Shown here: positions 16,556-26,209 of the stretch, in pieces | Layout of the letters: every line of letters starts with the position of its first letter | How positions within the stretch are numbered: the stretch's first letter is position 1 | NCBI GenBank assembly: GCA_026991755.1 | Contig: JALXAX010000164.1 | Location: forward strand, 1-42,140 | DNA: 42,140 nt | Direction: 5' to 3' | From: Thiotrichaceae bacterium | GTDB lineage: Bacteria > Pseudomonadota > Gammaproteobacteria > Thiotrichales > Thiotrichaceae | Position numbers and translations under genes: made by a program | Notes under the pieces: generated by a model | What the model saw: the letters and a program-made list of their open reading frames with translations, nothing else | Database searches by the model: none | Told to the model about the DNA's origin: nothing

Positions 16556-17302
16556 TTACAAGCTAAAGGGCGAAAATATTCCTCTTATCCCTTGTAATAC
16601 ACGACCCATCATTACTCGTGAACCAGACTCATGAGCTACAATTTGATCTTTCCCCGTAACATAGGGATCACGCTGTTTGAATGCACGTATTGCTTTCAAG
16701 TCAATATGATACGCTTTAAAGTGGCCGCTTGAACTAGGTCTAAACAATACAACATTAGATGGATCTGCCAGTTCTGAAAGACCACCTGCCATTGTTATAG
16801 CTTGTGATACAGTAGTTGCACTTTTAAGAGGAAAAACACCTGCTTTCTTGACTCTTCCGCCAACCGTTACTTCTCTACTCGTTTGTTCCTCTACAAACAC
16901 ATCTACGTGAGGGTTTTGAAGAACACTGGAAAGCCTTTGTTCTAGCAACCTTTCAAGCTGTTGTTGCGTAAGCCCTGAAACTTTCATAACACCTGCATGG
17001 TTAATAGAGATACGACCATTTTGGTCTACACGTCTTTTTAGACCTGTAAATTCTGGCGCACGGGGAACACTAATCTCAATAAGATCATTCGGTGCAATTT
17101 TATACGCACCTTCTGCGGTTGGTGTGTAATGTAACTCTGACAAGCTTGAAAAAACACCCTTCATAGATGCATTATTCGAACTAGATGGTTCAGCACCTGC
17201 TGCCCCTTCAGAGGACTCCGCGGGACCTGTCGATGTACACCCCGAAAAAGCACCCAAAATGCCAAGCATAGCGGCAAAGGATAAAATATTTACATGTTTC
17301 AT
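16556..17302 (-). CDS. Wza/GumB-like polysaccharide export lipoprotein
   Basis: A 248-residue outer-membrane polysaccharide export protein. The signal peptide MKHVNILSFAAMLGILGAFSGC ends in a lipobox-like FSGC. The Poly_export domain (about residues 65-140) starts YKIAPNDLIEISVPRAPEFTG, followed by one SLBB-type β-grasp domain (about 140-215, VTVGGRVKKAGVFPLKSATTVSQAITMAGGL). It is shorter than Wza, resembling GumB/EpsA-type proteins with fewer SLBB repeats. I chose ATG 17302, which follows AAGGTAC and gives the clean signal peptide; an upstream ATG at 17332 is less likely. No partner Wzc-type kinase is in the window. Confidence 0.88.
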   Translation of the reverse strand: MKHVNILSFAAMLGILGAFSGCTSTGPAESSEGAAGAEPSSSNNASMKGVFSSLSELHYTPTAEGAYKIAPNDLIEISVPRAPEFTGLKRRVDQNGRISINHAGVMKVSGLTQQQLERLLEQRLSSVLQNPHVDVFVEEQTSREVTVGGRVKKAGVFPLKSATTVSQAITMAGGLSELADPSNVVLFRPSSSGHFKAYHIDLKAIRAFKQRDPYVTGKDQIVAHESGSRVMMGRVLQGIRGIFSPFSL

Positions 17303-17649
17303 TGTACGTACCTTGATATTAAATAAGCCCAACTTTAAAAGACTTGTTTCAGAAGATTCATTTTATATTTATAGTCTCGTTAAAAACTATTTTATTATCT
17401 AAAAGGAAGAAAAAAAACGACACTCTGTAGCCACCCTTTAAATAGATATTGACACTCCGATTGTAATTTGACTTCACTACATTATATGTTTCATAGAATA
17501 AGGTGTTCATTAACAGTATAATACAGTAAAATGTATGCATCCAGTCATCATTTATTGGTACAGTTATGTTCGGGGTCGCGCATAGTTTCTGTATAGAACA
17601 ATAACTTATAGCTCACATCAAAAAACTATATAAAAGACTACATCTACAA
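17303..17649. promoter_or_regulatory. Divergent promoter region of the polysaccharide genes
   Basis: These 347 bases separate the minus-strand export gene from the plus-strand TPR gene and have no credible coding frame. The region is very AT-rich apart from two GC-rich islands, near 17428-17450 and 17571-17582 (CGGGGTCGCGC). The second resembles the RfaH recruitment motif GGCGGTAGCGT at about 7 of 11 positions. No convincing -35/-10 pair was found. Confidence 0.4.
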
Positions 17650-18942
17650 ATGCTAAGAATAATATTTATCAAGATTATTGCAATTGCTATTGGGGGCATA
17701 TTACTTTTTCGTCTACTAAGCATTAGTGAAGGCATACCCGTATCCATTACAAGCAACCCTGCTCCAAGCATAGCTACACTCAAAAAAGTCATTCATCATA
17801 ACCCTTCTCATGCTTTTGCTTATGAGCAAATTGCATTGATTGAACTACAAAACCAACACTATGACTCCGCTAAACAGTATGCCGTAAAAGCGCTTCAAAA
17901 CAATTTATCAAGTGGCATGGCAACGGCTATTTTAATGCGCGTTTACGACCATGAAAATAACACCGAAAGAGCCCACCAAGCCGCTCTATTAGCTACTCAT
18001 TTATGGCCTTCTCATGATGTATCTATGCAACTTATCGCTAAACATTGGCTACAAGCTGGCTTTGTCGATAGAGCTATGTCTGCATGGAATATATCGCTTA
18101 GTCAAACCCCTGTAGACGAACACTTTTCTAAAAGCTTTACAGCTACCACTATTTTCCCGATCTTGAACAAAATAGCCCAACACGAAGACTCGACTCAACT
18201 TTTTCAAACGTACCACATGCAGCCACCTTCTTGGTGGGATCCCTTCTTTCACTACATGGTTGCTCAGCCCAACAACCTTACAGCGGTAGATCGCTTCTAT
18301 CAACAAGCTTTACTCAATGGAAAAGCCTCACCTGCTAATAAAAAATTATATTTATCTAATTTAATACAAGGAAACCGATGGACTAAAGCACATGACATTT
18401 GGAAAAATGGGCTTTCAGAAGAAGAAAAAAAGCATACTGGAGCTATTTTCGATGGGGGCTTTGAAAGTGGGCGAACTACGGATCAACACACCGATGAAAA
18501 GTTTAGTTGGACTATAGGCTATAAAAGCGACATTCAAGCCTATCTCGATAAATTTAGCCGAGCTAGCGGCTCCTACAGCTTACGCATTGCTTTTAACAGC
18601 TGGATTACCGATTATTGGGGATATATCTCTCAGGTACTGACACTAAAGCCTGGTAATTACCGAATTGATTACAAAACGAGAGCTAATCTAAATGCTGAAA
18701 AAGGCGTTCGCTGGATTGTTCATTGCATGAATACAACCGATTATACCGAGCTTGGAACGGGCAAAGCATTAGCAGGCTTTTTTGACTGGCAAACTGATCA
18801 ACTACACTTTACTGTTCCTGACGACAATCAATGTAAAGCTCAAAAACTAACACTGGTTTTGGTTGGGAAAACCAATACTAGTGAAGCACGCGTAAGAGGA
18901 GATATTTGGTTTGATGACTTCTTTATCCACGCTGAAGAGTAA
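17650..18942 (+). CDS. Membrane-anchored TPR protein of a polysaccharide locus
   Basis: A 430-residue protein with an N-terminal membrane anchor (about residues 5-24), tetratricopeptide-like helical repeats (about 40-150, e.g. NPSHAFAYEQIALIELQNQHYDSAKQYAVKAL), a helical middle, and a C-terminal β-rich domain (about 265-428; FDGGFES...WTIGYKSD...LRIAFNSW...GDIWFDDFFI) that looks like a carbohydrate-binding-module jelly roll. TPR proteins with this build occur beside O-antigen ligase-type genes. The exact function is unknown; binding or presenting a glycan to the ligase is an inference. The stop lies 4 bp before the next start. Confidence 0.75.
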   Translation: MLRIIFIKIIAIAIGGILLFRLLSISEGIPVSITSNPAPSIATLKKVIHHNPSHAFAYEQIALIELQNQHYDSAKQYAVKALQNNLSSGMATAILMRVYDHENNTERAHQAALLATHLWPSHDVSMQLIAKHWLQAGFVDRAMSAWNISLSQTPVDEHFSKSFTATTIFPILNKIAQHEDSTQLFQTYHMQPPSWWDPFFHYMVAQPNNLTAVDRFYQQALLNGKASPANKKLYLSNLIQGNRWTKAHDIWKNGLSEEEKKHTGAIFDGGFESGRTTDQHTDEKFSWTIGYKSDIQAYLDKFSRASGSYSLRIAFNSWITDYWGYISQVLTLKPGNYRIDYKTRANLNAEKGVRWIVHCMNTTDYTELGTGKALAGFFDWQTDQLHFTVPDDNQCKAQKLTLVLVGKTNTSEARVRGDIWFDDFFIHAEE

Positions 18943-18946
18943 TACT

Positions 18947-20284
18947 ATGCACTTCTCGGTTAACTATTTATTAACGACTCTCGTTATCGTGCTTTTAGCC
19001 ACATTCCCTTTTATGGGTGGAATGGAAATTTCCCGAACCACACCGGTTGTAGAAGCATTATCAATTGTTCTACTGATACTTTTCTTCCTATTCCATAAAC
19101 GTTTCGACTTTATCAACAAACGTATTTGGTTTTTTATTCTGCTCGCGTTACTGACTCCACTACTCTATTTAATTCCTATTTCGGAAAGTAGTTGGAATAG
19201 CTTACCTGGACATGAAATTTATGCACAACTGGCTCAATGGATAAGCGCTGAACAAGGCTCTAACCCCATAAACCGTACACTCTCTCTAATTCCTTATAGA
19301 ACGGAGCATGCATTCTTCTTTATGCTCCCTCCACTTGCCATTTTCCTGACTGTCGCAGCACTACCCACACAGCAAAAGCTTGTCATTATTTATGTCGTAC
19401 TCGGTATCGCAACGGTAGAAGCCTGTTTAGCAATGATCCAGTTCAGTACTAACAATGATTTCTTCTATTTTGGCATCCCTCGATTAAAACCAGGAATTGC
19501 GCTAGGTACTTATCTCAACCCTGACCACTTTGTACTACTCATGGAGATAGCAGTTCCATTAGCGCTTGCCTTAATTGCCCACGAAAACCAACATGGGAAA
19601 AAGCGCAATGATGATGGTAGCCGAACACTCTTATTGTATATCATTTATGGCATTATGACCGTCTTATTTATAAGCGCTGCTTTTTTCTCAGGATCACGCG
19701 CAGGCATCCCGCTTACGTTATTTAGTGCTTATCTGGCATACTCTGTTTTAATGAGAAAAAAAGGCAAACACCTCATTCTTACCGTTATAGCCATTATTAT
19801 TCTTATCATACTTCTAGCCTCTTTCTTTAATCTCACCCCCGTTATTAATCGTTTTCTTGCAAACAACCCTTTAGTTGATGGCCGCTGGGCAATTTTTGCC
19901 AACTCATGGACAGGAATTACCACTTTTTTCCCCCTAGGTAGTGGATCTGGGACATTTCCCGACATTTACAGGATATTTCAGCCAATTGATCAGCTAGGGT
20001 TTATTAACCACGCACATAATGATTACCTTGAACTTATTTTCGAAACGGGTCTTCTGGGTATTATTTTTATTGTAGCCTTCATTTACATCATGCTACAGCA
20101 ATGGAAACAGGTAAAACGAAAAAGAACCAATGAAGTTCAATACTTAAAAATTGGTAGCGGAATAAGTATCTTCACCATGCTATTACATTCTACGCTTGAG
20201 TTTAATATGCATGACGTCATCAATATACTGTTTTTCGCAGTACTAACTGGTATCTTTTTTTCAAACCCTAAAAATACCCCTTAA
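18947..20284 (+). CDS. O-antigen ligase/polymerase-family membrane protein
   Basis: A 445-residue polytopic protein with about ten to twelve membrane helices and a large loop, of the Wzy_C (O-antigen ligase/polymerase) family. The diagnostic segment runs from SGSRAGIPL to GSGSGTFPDIY and ends in HAHNDYLELIFETGLLG, with the conserved Arg and His of the family. It should polymerise or transfer a lipid-linked glycan at the periplasmic face. The ATG at 18947 follows GAAGAG and is four bases after the TPR stop; an upstream in-frame ATG at 18911 would overlap that gene by 32 bp. No glycosyltransferases are adjacent. Confidence 0.85.
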   Translation: MHFSVNYLLTTLVIVLLATFPFMGGMEISRTTPVVEALSIVLLILFFLFHKRFDFINKRIWFFILLALLTPLLYLIPISESSWNSLPGHEIYAQLAQWISAEQGSNPINRTLSLIPYRTEHAFFFMLPPLAIFLTVAALPTQQKLVIIYVVLGIATVEACLAMIQFSTNNDFFYFGIPRLKPGIALGTYLNPDHFVLLMEIAVPLALALIAHENQHGKKRNDDGSRTLLLYIIYGIMTVLFISAAFFSGSRAGIPLTLFSAYLAYSVLMRKKGKHLILTVIAIIILIILLASFFNLTPVINRFLANNPLVDGRWAIFANSWTGITTFFPLGSGSGTFPDIYRIFQPIDQLGFINHAHNDYLELIFETGLLGIIFIVAFIYIMLQQWKQVKRKRTNEVQYLKIGSGISIFTMLLHSTLEFNMHDVINILFFAVLTGIFFSNPKNTP

Positions 20285-20546
20285 CTTTACCTCATATACA
20301 GTAGCCAAAGATGAACTTGAATCTATTGTTCTTAATAACATATATTTACAATTAAAATAATTTTTCATCCAGACAGCACGATGATAATATTTATTAATAA
20401 GAATAATAATAAGATTTGTAGGATTAAGATTCAATTCAGCTTGATATGGTATAAAGTTTACACAAAGCTGCTTACATAAAGTCGTAGACTTAAATCAATA
20501 AAAGCAAAATGATGAGCAGCTGGGCTAATTAAAACTGGGGAATACC

Positions 20547-20867
20547 ATGAATATCTTAAGCATCATTTTGCGCAATAAAATTTTAATTGCGTCCATCTCG
20601 ATGGTCTTGTCAATTACAATATCAACAACAGCCACTGCTATACCAACAAAAGGCAAAGACCCGCACTCTATTCGTATACATAAAATCAACCCGAATAAAC
20701 CTGCTTCAAAATTTGAAGTCATCACCGCTGTTAAGAAAAATTTCTCTGGACGTATTTTATCAGTACGTAAAAGATACAAAGCTTATGGCAATGACTGCCA
20801 CCATGTGAAGTTTATTGACAAGAAGGGCGAGTTATTTCTTATCCGTGTAGGCTGTAAAAAGAAATAA
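20547..20867 (+). CDS. Small exported PepSY-like protein
   Basis: A 106-residue protein with a signal peptide (about residues 1-32, ending TATA). The mature part, EVITAVKKNFSGRILSVRKRYKAYGNDCHHVKFIDKKGELFLIRVGC, has the pattern of a single PepSY domain: a helix with GRILSV, then a β-hairpin ending in a G-x-L-x-x-I-x-V strand. Two cysteines (in DCHH and VGC) could form a disulfide in the periplasm. PepSY proteins often precede PhoP/PhoQ-like pairs, and such a pair follows 570 bp downstream, beyond a terminator. A role in periplasmic sensing is inferred. Confidence 0.7.
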   Translation: MNILSIILRNKILIASISMVLSITISTTATAIPTKGKDPHSIRIHKINPNKPASKFEVITAVKKNFSGRILSVRKRYKAYGNDCHHVKFIDKKGELFLIRVGCKKK

Positions 20868-20887
20868 CTTCAACCCGCAATAATTCT

Positions 20888-20928
20888 AACCCCTTGATTG
20901 TTTAACAAGCAATCAAGGGGTTATGTTT
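20888..20928 (+). terminator. Rho-independent terminator after the PepSY-like gene
   Basis: A perfect 13-bp stem AACCCCTTGATTG / CAATCAAGGGGTT encloses a 9-base loop and is followed by ATGTTTT. It lies 20 bases after the stop codon. Confidence 0.85.
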
Positions 20929-20950
20929 TGAAGCTCATAAATAATTCAAT

Positions 20951-20994
20951 ATAAGCGCTCTGCTTGAAGTTAGATTCCTCAGTTGAGCGCTTAT
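20951..20994. repeat. Short inverted repeat with a family E motif in its loop
   Basis: ATAAGCGCTC (20951-20960) and GAGCGCTTAT (20985-20994) are a perfect 10-bp inverted repeat. The loop carries TTAGATTCCTCAGTT, close to TAAATTCCTCAGTT at the left end of the neighbouring element at 21025, suggesting the two are related. Confidence 0.6.
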
Positions 20995-21024
20995 CTACAA
21001 GTTATCCAACTGCACTTTCTAGGT

Positions 21025-21268
21025 TAAACCTAAATTCCTCAGTTAACCGCTTCCAATATTAAATAAATTATTGATAGCATTAAAGTAAGTAGCTTTATCT
21101 AGCTTCACTTATAGAGTGAAGGCGCTACAGCCTATAGAGCAACCCTCTTCGACTGACTGGCTATGTAAAAAAACTCATTAAGGATCAACCATTAATTCCT
21201 TTTTTTACTACGCCATTCAGCCGAAGATAATCACTCTATAGGCTGTCTAACTGAGGATTTTAGGTTAA
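21025..21268. repeat. MITE-like element, family E, with long internal hairpin
   Basis: The ends are inverted repeats: TTAAACCTAAATTCCTCAGT at the left, and the complement of the right end reads TTTAACCTAAAATCCTCAGT. Inside, GAGCAACCCTCTTCGACTGA pairs imperfectly with a right arm whose complement reads GAGTGATTATCTTCGGCTGA, and both arms continue into runs of seven A/T. The 244-bp unit has no gene. I cannot name the insertion-sequence family. Confidence 0.6.
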
Positions 21269-21435
21269 ATATATTTCAGTTATAACTACAAATAGATTGC
21301 TTATTTATCTTGCACCCTAAGCCCAAAAATTGTTATTGTATGACCCGCATCTAGGGCGCTACTAATTGTTGCTAGAATAAGCACTTAATCTCCTATCCAA
21401 AGAGAGATATATCCCATCACTGCTGGTAAAAAAAC

Positions 21436-22122
21436 ATGAGAATACTAATTGTTGAAGACGAAAGAGATATTCGTGAACAAGTCAAAGAAGAACTAAAAAA
21501 AGCAGGCTTTGTTGTTGATACAGCAGCTGATGGAAAAATGGGTTTACACTACGCGTTAGACTACCCGATTGATGTAGCCATTATAGACTTGGGTTTGCCT
21601 GAGATTGATGGCATTGATATCATCAAAAATATCCGCGCCAAAGGCTTGGATTATCCAATCCTTATACTCACAGCACGCAGTCGCTGGCAAAATAAAGTCG
21701 AAGGCTTGGAAGCAGGTGCTGATGACTATGTAGAAAAACCCTTTTATTCTGAAGAACTACTTGCTCGTGTACGCGCACTACTACGCAGAACAGGGCGCTG
21801 GGCTGCATCAGAAATGGTTTGTGGGCCTGTAAAGCTAAACACCTCTGAGCAACGTGTCTTTTTGTATGATAACGAAATCACGCTTACGGCTTATGAATAT
21901 AAGGTGATTGAACACCTAATGCTTCATGCTGGCAAGGTTATCTCAAAGACCGAACTAACAGAAAAAATGTATGATGACGATTCTGATCGTGACTCTAACG
22001 TTATCGAAGTATTTATCCGTCGCTTACGCATCAAACTAGACCCTGAAGCCACGCTTAAACCTATCGAAACATTACGTGGACGTGGTTATCGCTTTACTCT
22101 GCCGAGAACAAACGCTGCATGA
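21436..22122 (+). CDS. phoP: PhoP-like response regulator
   Basis: A 228-residue OmpR-family response regulator. The receiver domain (1-115) has the acidic pair E7/D8, the phosphoacceptor D51 (IIDLGLPEIDG), T79 and K101 (DDYVEKPF); the stretch LTARSRWQNKVEGLEAGADDYV is closely PhoP-like. The C-terminal winged helix (about 128-224) ends RRLRIKLDPEATLKPIETLRGRGYRF. The stop overlaps the kinase start by 4 bp (ATGA), so the two are translationally coupled. By analogy it would answer to a cation or envelope signal, but the targets are unknown. Confidence 0.85.
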   Translation: MRILIVEDERDIREQVKEELKKAGFVVDTAADGKMGLHYALDYPIDVAIIDLGLPEIDGIDIIKNIRAKGLDYPILILTARSRWQNKVEGLEAGADDYVEKPFYSEELLARVRALLRRTGRWAASEMVCGPVKLNTSEQRVFLYDNEITLTAYEYKVIEHLMLHAGKVISKTELTEKMYDDDSDRDSNVIEVFIRRLRIKLDPEATLKPIETLRGRGYRFTLPRTNAA

Positions 22123-23531
22123 ATTCACTGCGTGCCCGCCAACTCATAAGCTCGTTCGCGATCATTATGGGGAGCATCTTTATGCTCGGCTTATTACTAT
22201 CCATGTTCATCAGCAAACAGCAACTTCAAAATGAACATGAAGACCTAAAGGATATTGGGTTTGATCTGCTCGGTTATATCAATTTTGAAAAAGGCAAGTT
22301 CACCATTGATTCCGAAACACGAGAAGATTTAGAGAGCTTCTTTCAAGAAAATAACTTCAATGATGCTATTGAGAACACAACAGCCTATATCCAGGACAAC
22401 AACACCAAAATCATACATTGGTCTAGCATAGACCCTGATGTCAATTTAGGCGGTAGCGACTATTCCAGCGTGGACGTAGAAAACACCCTCAACACCTACC
22501 CTATAACTGTTGAACCTAATGAAGATACCATCGAACGACTTGCGCCCGAAAATACAGATCTGGATAGCAAACACATCGTTTACGCTTATGGTTTTCAGCA
22601 TTCACCCCATGGCAAGTATCAGCTAGTCATCGCTAAATCAGCTGAAAAACTGTTAGATAATGATCAGGAAATGAAATCTCACTTGATCATCCTGTTCAGC
22701 GCATCAGCCATGTTAGTTTTACTTGCACAACTGGCTACCAGCTACTGGGTTATCGCGCCTATCAAAGACTTTGAAGAAGAAATCAAGCGATTGGAATCAG
22801 GCGATCAAGAAACTATTGTTAATCCCTACCCTGAAGAGCTTATTCCTATTAAAGGAACCATCAACGCCTTAGTGCAATACGAAGTAGGACAAAAACGTCG
22901 CTACCGTGATGCCTTGGATGACTTAGCACACAGTTTAAAAACTCCTCTAGCGGCAATTCAAGGATATATTGATCAGGAAGAGAATAATCCTGAACACAAT
23001 CCTTCTATTAAAGGCATATCCACTCAGCTTGAAAACATGAAAGATATTGTTTCATACCAGCTAAGACGTGCGGTAGTCACCAACCATCATGCCATGATTA
23101 GCCCAAGCCCTGTGAAGCCTGTTATAAAACGACTTAAAGAATCACTCATCAAGGTCTATCACGATAAAAACTTTGAGATTGCAATCAATATTGAAAACGA
23201 TATTAAAGTACGCATGGACGACGACGACTTGCTAGAGCTATTCGGCAACCTCGTCAACAACGCCTGTCGCTTCTGTGAGCAACTGGTAGAAATCACGGCA
23301 CAACCTGACGGCAGTCATGTGATTATCAATATTGACGACGATGGCATGGGATTCCCCGATAACAACCCATCCAAGCTACTGAAACGCGGTATTCGCGCAG
23401 ATAGCCAAACGGATGGACAAGGCATCGGTTTAGCAGTTTGTACCGAAATCGTCGAAGCTGCGGGCGGGACTATAGAGCTATTAGTTTCACCGCAAGTTGG
23501 GGCGCGTGTACGCTTACGTTTACCCGGCTAA
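22119..23531 (+). CDS. phoQ: PhoQ-like sensor histidine kinase
   Basis: A 470-residue membrane kinase: helix 1 (about residues 8-31), a periplasmic sensor domain rich in acidic residues (about 32-187), helix 2 (about 188-212), HAMP-like linker, the phosphoacceptor His in LDDLAHSLKTPLAAI (near residue 270), the N box ELFGNLVNNACRF, and the ATP-lid boxes DDDGMGFP and GQGIGLAVC. The sequence around the His (DDLAHSLKTPLA) is the PhoQ-type H box. It acts with the upstream regulator. The periplasmic domain could sense divalent cations as PhoQ does, but that is not shown here. Confidence 0.85.
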   Translation: MNSLRARQLISSFAIIMGSIFMLGLLLSMFISKQQLQNEHEDLKDIGFDLLGYINFEKGKFTIDSETREDLESFFQENNFNDAIENTTAYIQDNNTKIIHWSSIDPDVNLGGSDYSSVDVENTLNTYPITVEPNEDTIERLAPENTDLDSKHIVYAYGFQHSPHGKYQLVIAKSAEKLLDNDQEMKSHLIILFSASAMLVLLAQLATSYWVIAPIKDFEEEIKRLESGDQETIVNPYPEELIPIKGTINALVQYEVGQKRRYRDALDDLAHSLKTPLAAIQGYIDQEENNPEHNPSIKGISTQLENMKDIVSYQLRRAVVTNHHAMISPSPVKPVIKRLKESLIKVYHDKNFEIAINIENDIKVRMDDDDLLELFGNLVNNACRFCEQLVEITAQPDGSHVIINIDDDGMGFPDNNPSKLLKRGIRADSQTDGQGIGLAVCTEIVEAAGGTIELLVSPQVGARVRLRLPG

Positions 23532-23632
23532 AGAGCTCTGGGTATCTCATAGCTACTAAGCTCTGAGCAAACATTACAACCTGTGCAAAATATAAGATGT
23601 AAATCAGACAATCAATCTGCTACATTCTGCAC

Positions 23633-26200
23633 ATGCCAACTGATACCAACCTCAGCAATCACACCCCAATGATGCAGCAGTATTTGCGCATCAAGGCGGA
23701 ATACCCCGACACCCTTATGTTCTATCGTATGGGTGATTTTTACGAGCTGTTTTTTGACGATGCCAAGCGTGCCGCCAAGCTGTTAGACATCACACTAACT
23801 GCCAGAGGCAAATCAGGTGGTGAGCCGATTGCAATGGCGGGTGTGCCCCATCACTCGGCAGAGCAGTATTTATCGCGCTTGTTAAAACTAGGCGAAGCCG
23901 TTGTAATCTGCGAACAGGTTGGCGACCCTGCTACTAGCAAAGGCCCTGTTAAGCGTGAGATTGCACGCATTCTTACGCCTGGCACGGTAACCGATGATTT
24001 TCTGCTTTCCGAACGACAGGATAACTTATTAACCGCTATTGCTAGCCAAAATGATGAATTTGCACTGGCAAGCATCGACCTTTCTAGTGGTCGTTTTATC
24101 ATCCAAAATATCAGCGATGCAAACGAATTAGCGAATGAGCTAGAGCGCTTACAACCCTCTGAGATTCTTTACGAAGAAGATAAAAAGCCAGCGTTAGCTG
24201 ATCATCATACCCTCACAGCAAGAGCACCTTGGCACTTCGATTTAGACACCGCCAACCAACTACTGCTTAAACAACTTAAAACCAAAGATTTAAGTGGCTT
24301 TGGTTGTGACGATATGCCACTCGCCATTATTGCAGCAGGTGTACTCATTGGCTATGTCAACGAAACACAGCGTACCGCCCTGCCCCATATCAATAGCTTA
24401 CACGTTGAACGCAGTGAAGAAGGTATCATCCTGGATGCGGCAACACGTCGAAACTTGGAGCTAGAACATAGCTTATTAGGCGAACATAAAAACACCCTGG
24501 TTTCCGTTATTGATAGCACCATCACCAGCATGGGCGGTCGATTACTGAGACGCTGGTTGAATAAGCCCTTGCGTGATCAAACCACCTTGCGCAACCGCCA
24601 TCAAGCCACAGGAAGCCTAATAGATCAGTACCGTTATCAAGACATACAAACCGAGCTACGTGCCATTGGTGATATTGAACGCATTAGCTCACGAATTGCA
24701 ATAGGCTCAGCACGACCTAGAGACTTATCAACATTAGGCAGTTCATTAGCTGCTATCCCCGCAATCAAAGCGTTATTAACCCATATTTCAAACCCTTACA
24801 TTGAACACATCGTCGCATCACTAAACCCACATAAGGATCTTCTGGATTTACTCACTAGAGCCGTCATCGAAAATCCACCGGTATTAATCAGAGATGGTGG
24901 AGTGATAGCAGCGGGCTACGACAAAGAACTGGATGAGCTAAGAGCACTACGAGCCAACTCAGAATCCTATTTGCTTGAACTAGAAAGCCGAGAAAAAGAA
25001 CGTACCCACATCCAAAACCTAAAAGTAGCATACAACCGCGTACACGGTTACTACATCGAAGTACCGCGTTCACAGTCCGACAATGTACCCGCTGACTATA
25101 TTCGCAGACAGACCTTAAAGGCCGTCGAACGCTTTATCATCCCAGAACTGAAGAAGTTTGAAGACAAAGTACTATCCTCCAAAGAACGCTCACTGGCTCG
25201 CGAAAAGCATCTGTATGAAAACTTATTGCTAGAACTAGCAGAAGAAGTGCCAACATTAAGACTCACCGCACAATACCTATCAGAAACAGATGTATTAGCG
25301 AGTTTTGCAGAGTGTGCTACCCGACTTAACTACAACGCCCCCACAATGAGCGACCAAGCAGGCCTCATCATCAAAGCAGGCAGACACCCTGTGGTAGAGC
25401 GCACGTTAGACACACCTTTCGTACCCAATGATGTAGAACTACATAGCGACCGTCGCATGTTAATGATCACTGGCCCCAATATGGGTGGTAAATCAACCTA
25501 TATGCGCCAGACTATTATTATCGCACTGATGGCTTGCATTGGCTGCTACGTCCCTGCTCATAGCGCAGTTATTGGCCCTATAGACCGCATTTTCACCCGA
25601 ATAGGCGCACATGATGATTTAAGTACAGGTCGCTCTACCTTTATGGTCGAAATGACGGAAGCGGCTAATATTCTTAACAATGCAACCGCTAACAGCCTAG
25701 TCTTAATGGATGAAATTGGTCGTGGCACAAGCACTTTCGATGGCCTGTCACTAGCATGGGCATTTGCCGAACACCTAGCCAATAACACAAAATCATTCAC
25801 ATTATTTGCCACTCACTATTTTGAACTCACCCAACTGGATGAGCTAAACCCTTATGTGTATAACGTACATATCAACGCCGCTGAACATGGCGACAAAATT
25901 ATCTTTCTACACAGCGTAAAAGAGGGTCCAGCCAACCAAAGCTATGGTATTCAAGTAGCACAACTAGCTGGCGTACCTAGAGATGTCATCAAAGAAGCTC
26001 GTAAGCGCTTGCACACGCTAGAGAGCCAAAGTCGACCTGCCCCTTCAATGGGTGAAACGTTGCCATTAGCACTCCCCTTTAATGAAGAGAAGGATGACGT
26101 GGCCGATGCGATTAAAAAAGCGGTTTCAGCGATTGACCCTGATGATCTAACACCTAGAAAAGCCTTAGATGCGCTTTATCAACTAAAAAAACTACTATAA
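23633..26200 (+). CDS. mutS: DNA mismatch repair protein MutS
   Basis: An 855-residue MutS, the full length for the family. The mismatch-reading Phe-x-Glu motif is intact as F36-Y-E38 in [11 protein letters not shown]. The ATPase has Walker [11 protein letters not shown] (about residue 611-620), Walker B with [14 protein letters not shown], and the following ATHYFEL. The C-terminal stretch includes the tetramer/MutL-contacting helices ([21 protein letters not shown], typical of the MutS C-terminus). The start ATG has no strong ribosome-binding site. A small gene follows nine bases downstream. I see no frameshift, so repair should be functional. Confidence 0.97.
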   Translation: MPTDTNLSNHTPMMQQYLRIKAEYPDTLMFYRMGDFYELFFDDAKRAAKLLDITLTARGKSGGEPIAMAGVPHHSAEQYLSRLLKLGEAVVICEQVGDPATSKGPVKREIARILTPGTVTDDFLLSERQDNLLTAIASQNDEFALASIDLSSGRFIIQNISDANELANELERLQPSEILYEEDKKPALADHHTLTARAPWHFDLDTANQLLLKQLKTKDLSGFGCDDMPLAIIAAGVLIGYVNETQRTALPHINSLHVERSEEGIILDAATRRNLELEHSLLGEHKNTLVSVIDSTITSMGGRLLRRWLNKPLRDQTTLRNRHQATGSLIDQYRYQDIQTELRAIGDIERISSRIAIGSARPRDLSTLGSSLAAIPAIKALLTHISNPYIEHIVASLNPHKDLLDLLTRAVIENPPVLIRDGGVIAAGYDKELDELRALRANSESYLLELESREKERTHIQNLKVAYNRVHGYYIEVPRSQSDNVPADYIRRQTLKAVERFIIPELKKFEDKVLSSKERSLAREKHLYENLLLELAEEVPTLRLTAQYLSETDVLASFAECATRLNYNAPTMSDQAGLIIKAGRHPVVERTLDTPFVPNDVELHSDRRMLMITGPNMGGKSTYMRQTIIIALMACIGCYVPAHSAVIGPIDRIFTRIGAHDDLSTGRSTFMVEMTEAANILNNATANSLVLMDEIGRGTSTFDGLSLAWAFAEHLANNTKSFTLFATHYFELTQLDELNPYVYNVHINAAEHGDKIIFLHSVKEGPANQSYGIQVAQLAGVPRDVIKEARKRLHTLESQSRPAPSMGETLPLALPFNEEKDDVADAIKKAVSAIDPDDLTPRKALDALYQLKKLL

Positions 26201-26209
26201 GAGTAAACT

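Larger units (their letters stand above)
20868..21435. other. Repeat-rich gap before the two-component genes
   Basis: These 568 bases hold a terminator (20888-20928), a small inverted repeat (20951-20994) and a larger palindromic element (21025-21268). Coding frames are absent. The part from 21269 to 21435 should contain the promoter for the response regulator; I could not find a clear PhoP-box direct repeat or strong -35/-10 there. Confidence 0.55.

Noticed and set aside
22453-22464. GGCGGTAGCGAC, a good match to the RfaH ops motif.
   Set aside because: It lies in the middle of the histidine kinase coding sequence (encoding Gly-Gly-Ser-Asp), far from any leader; most likely chance.
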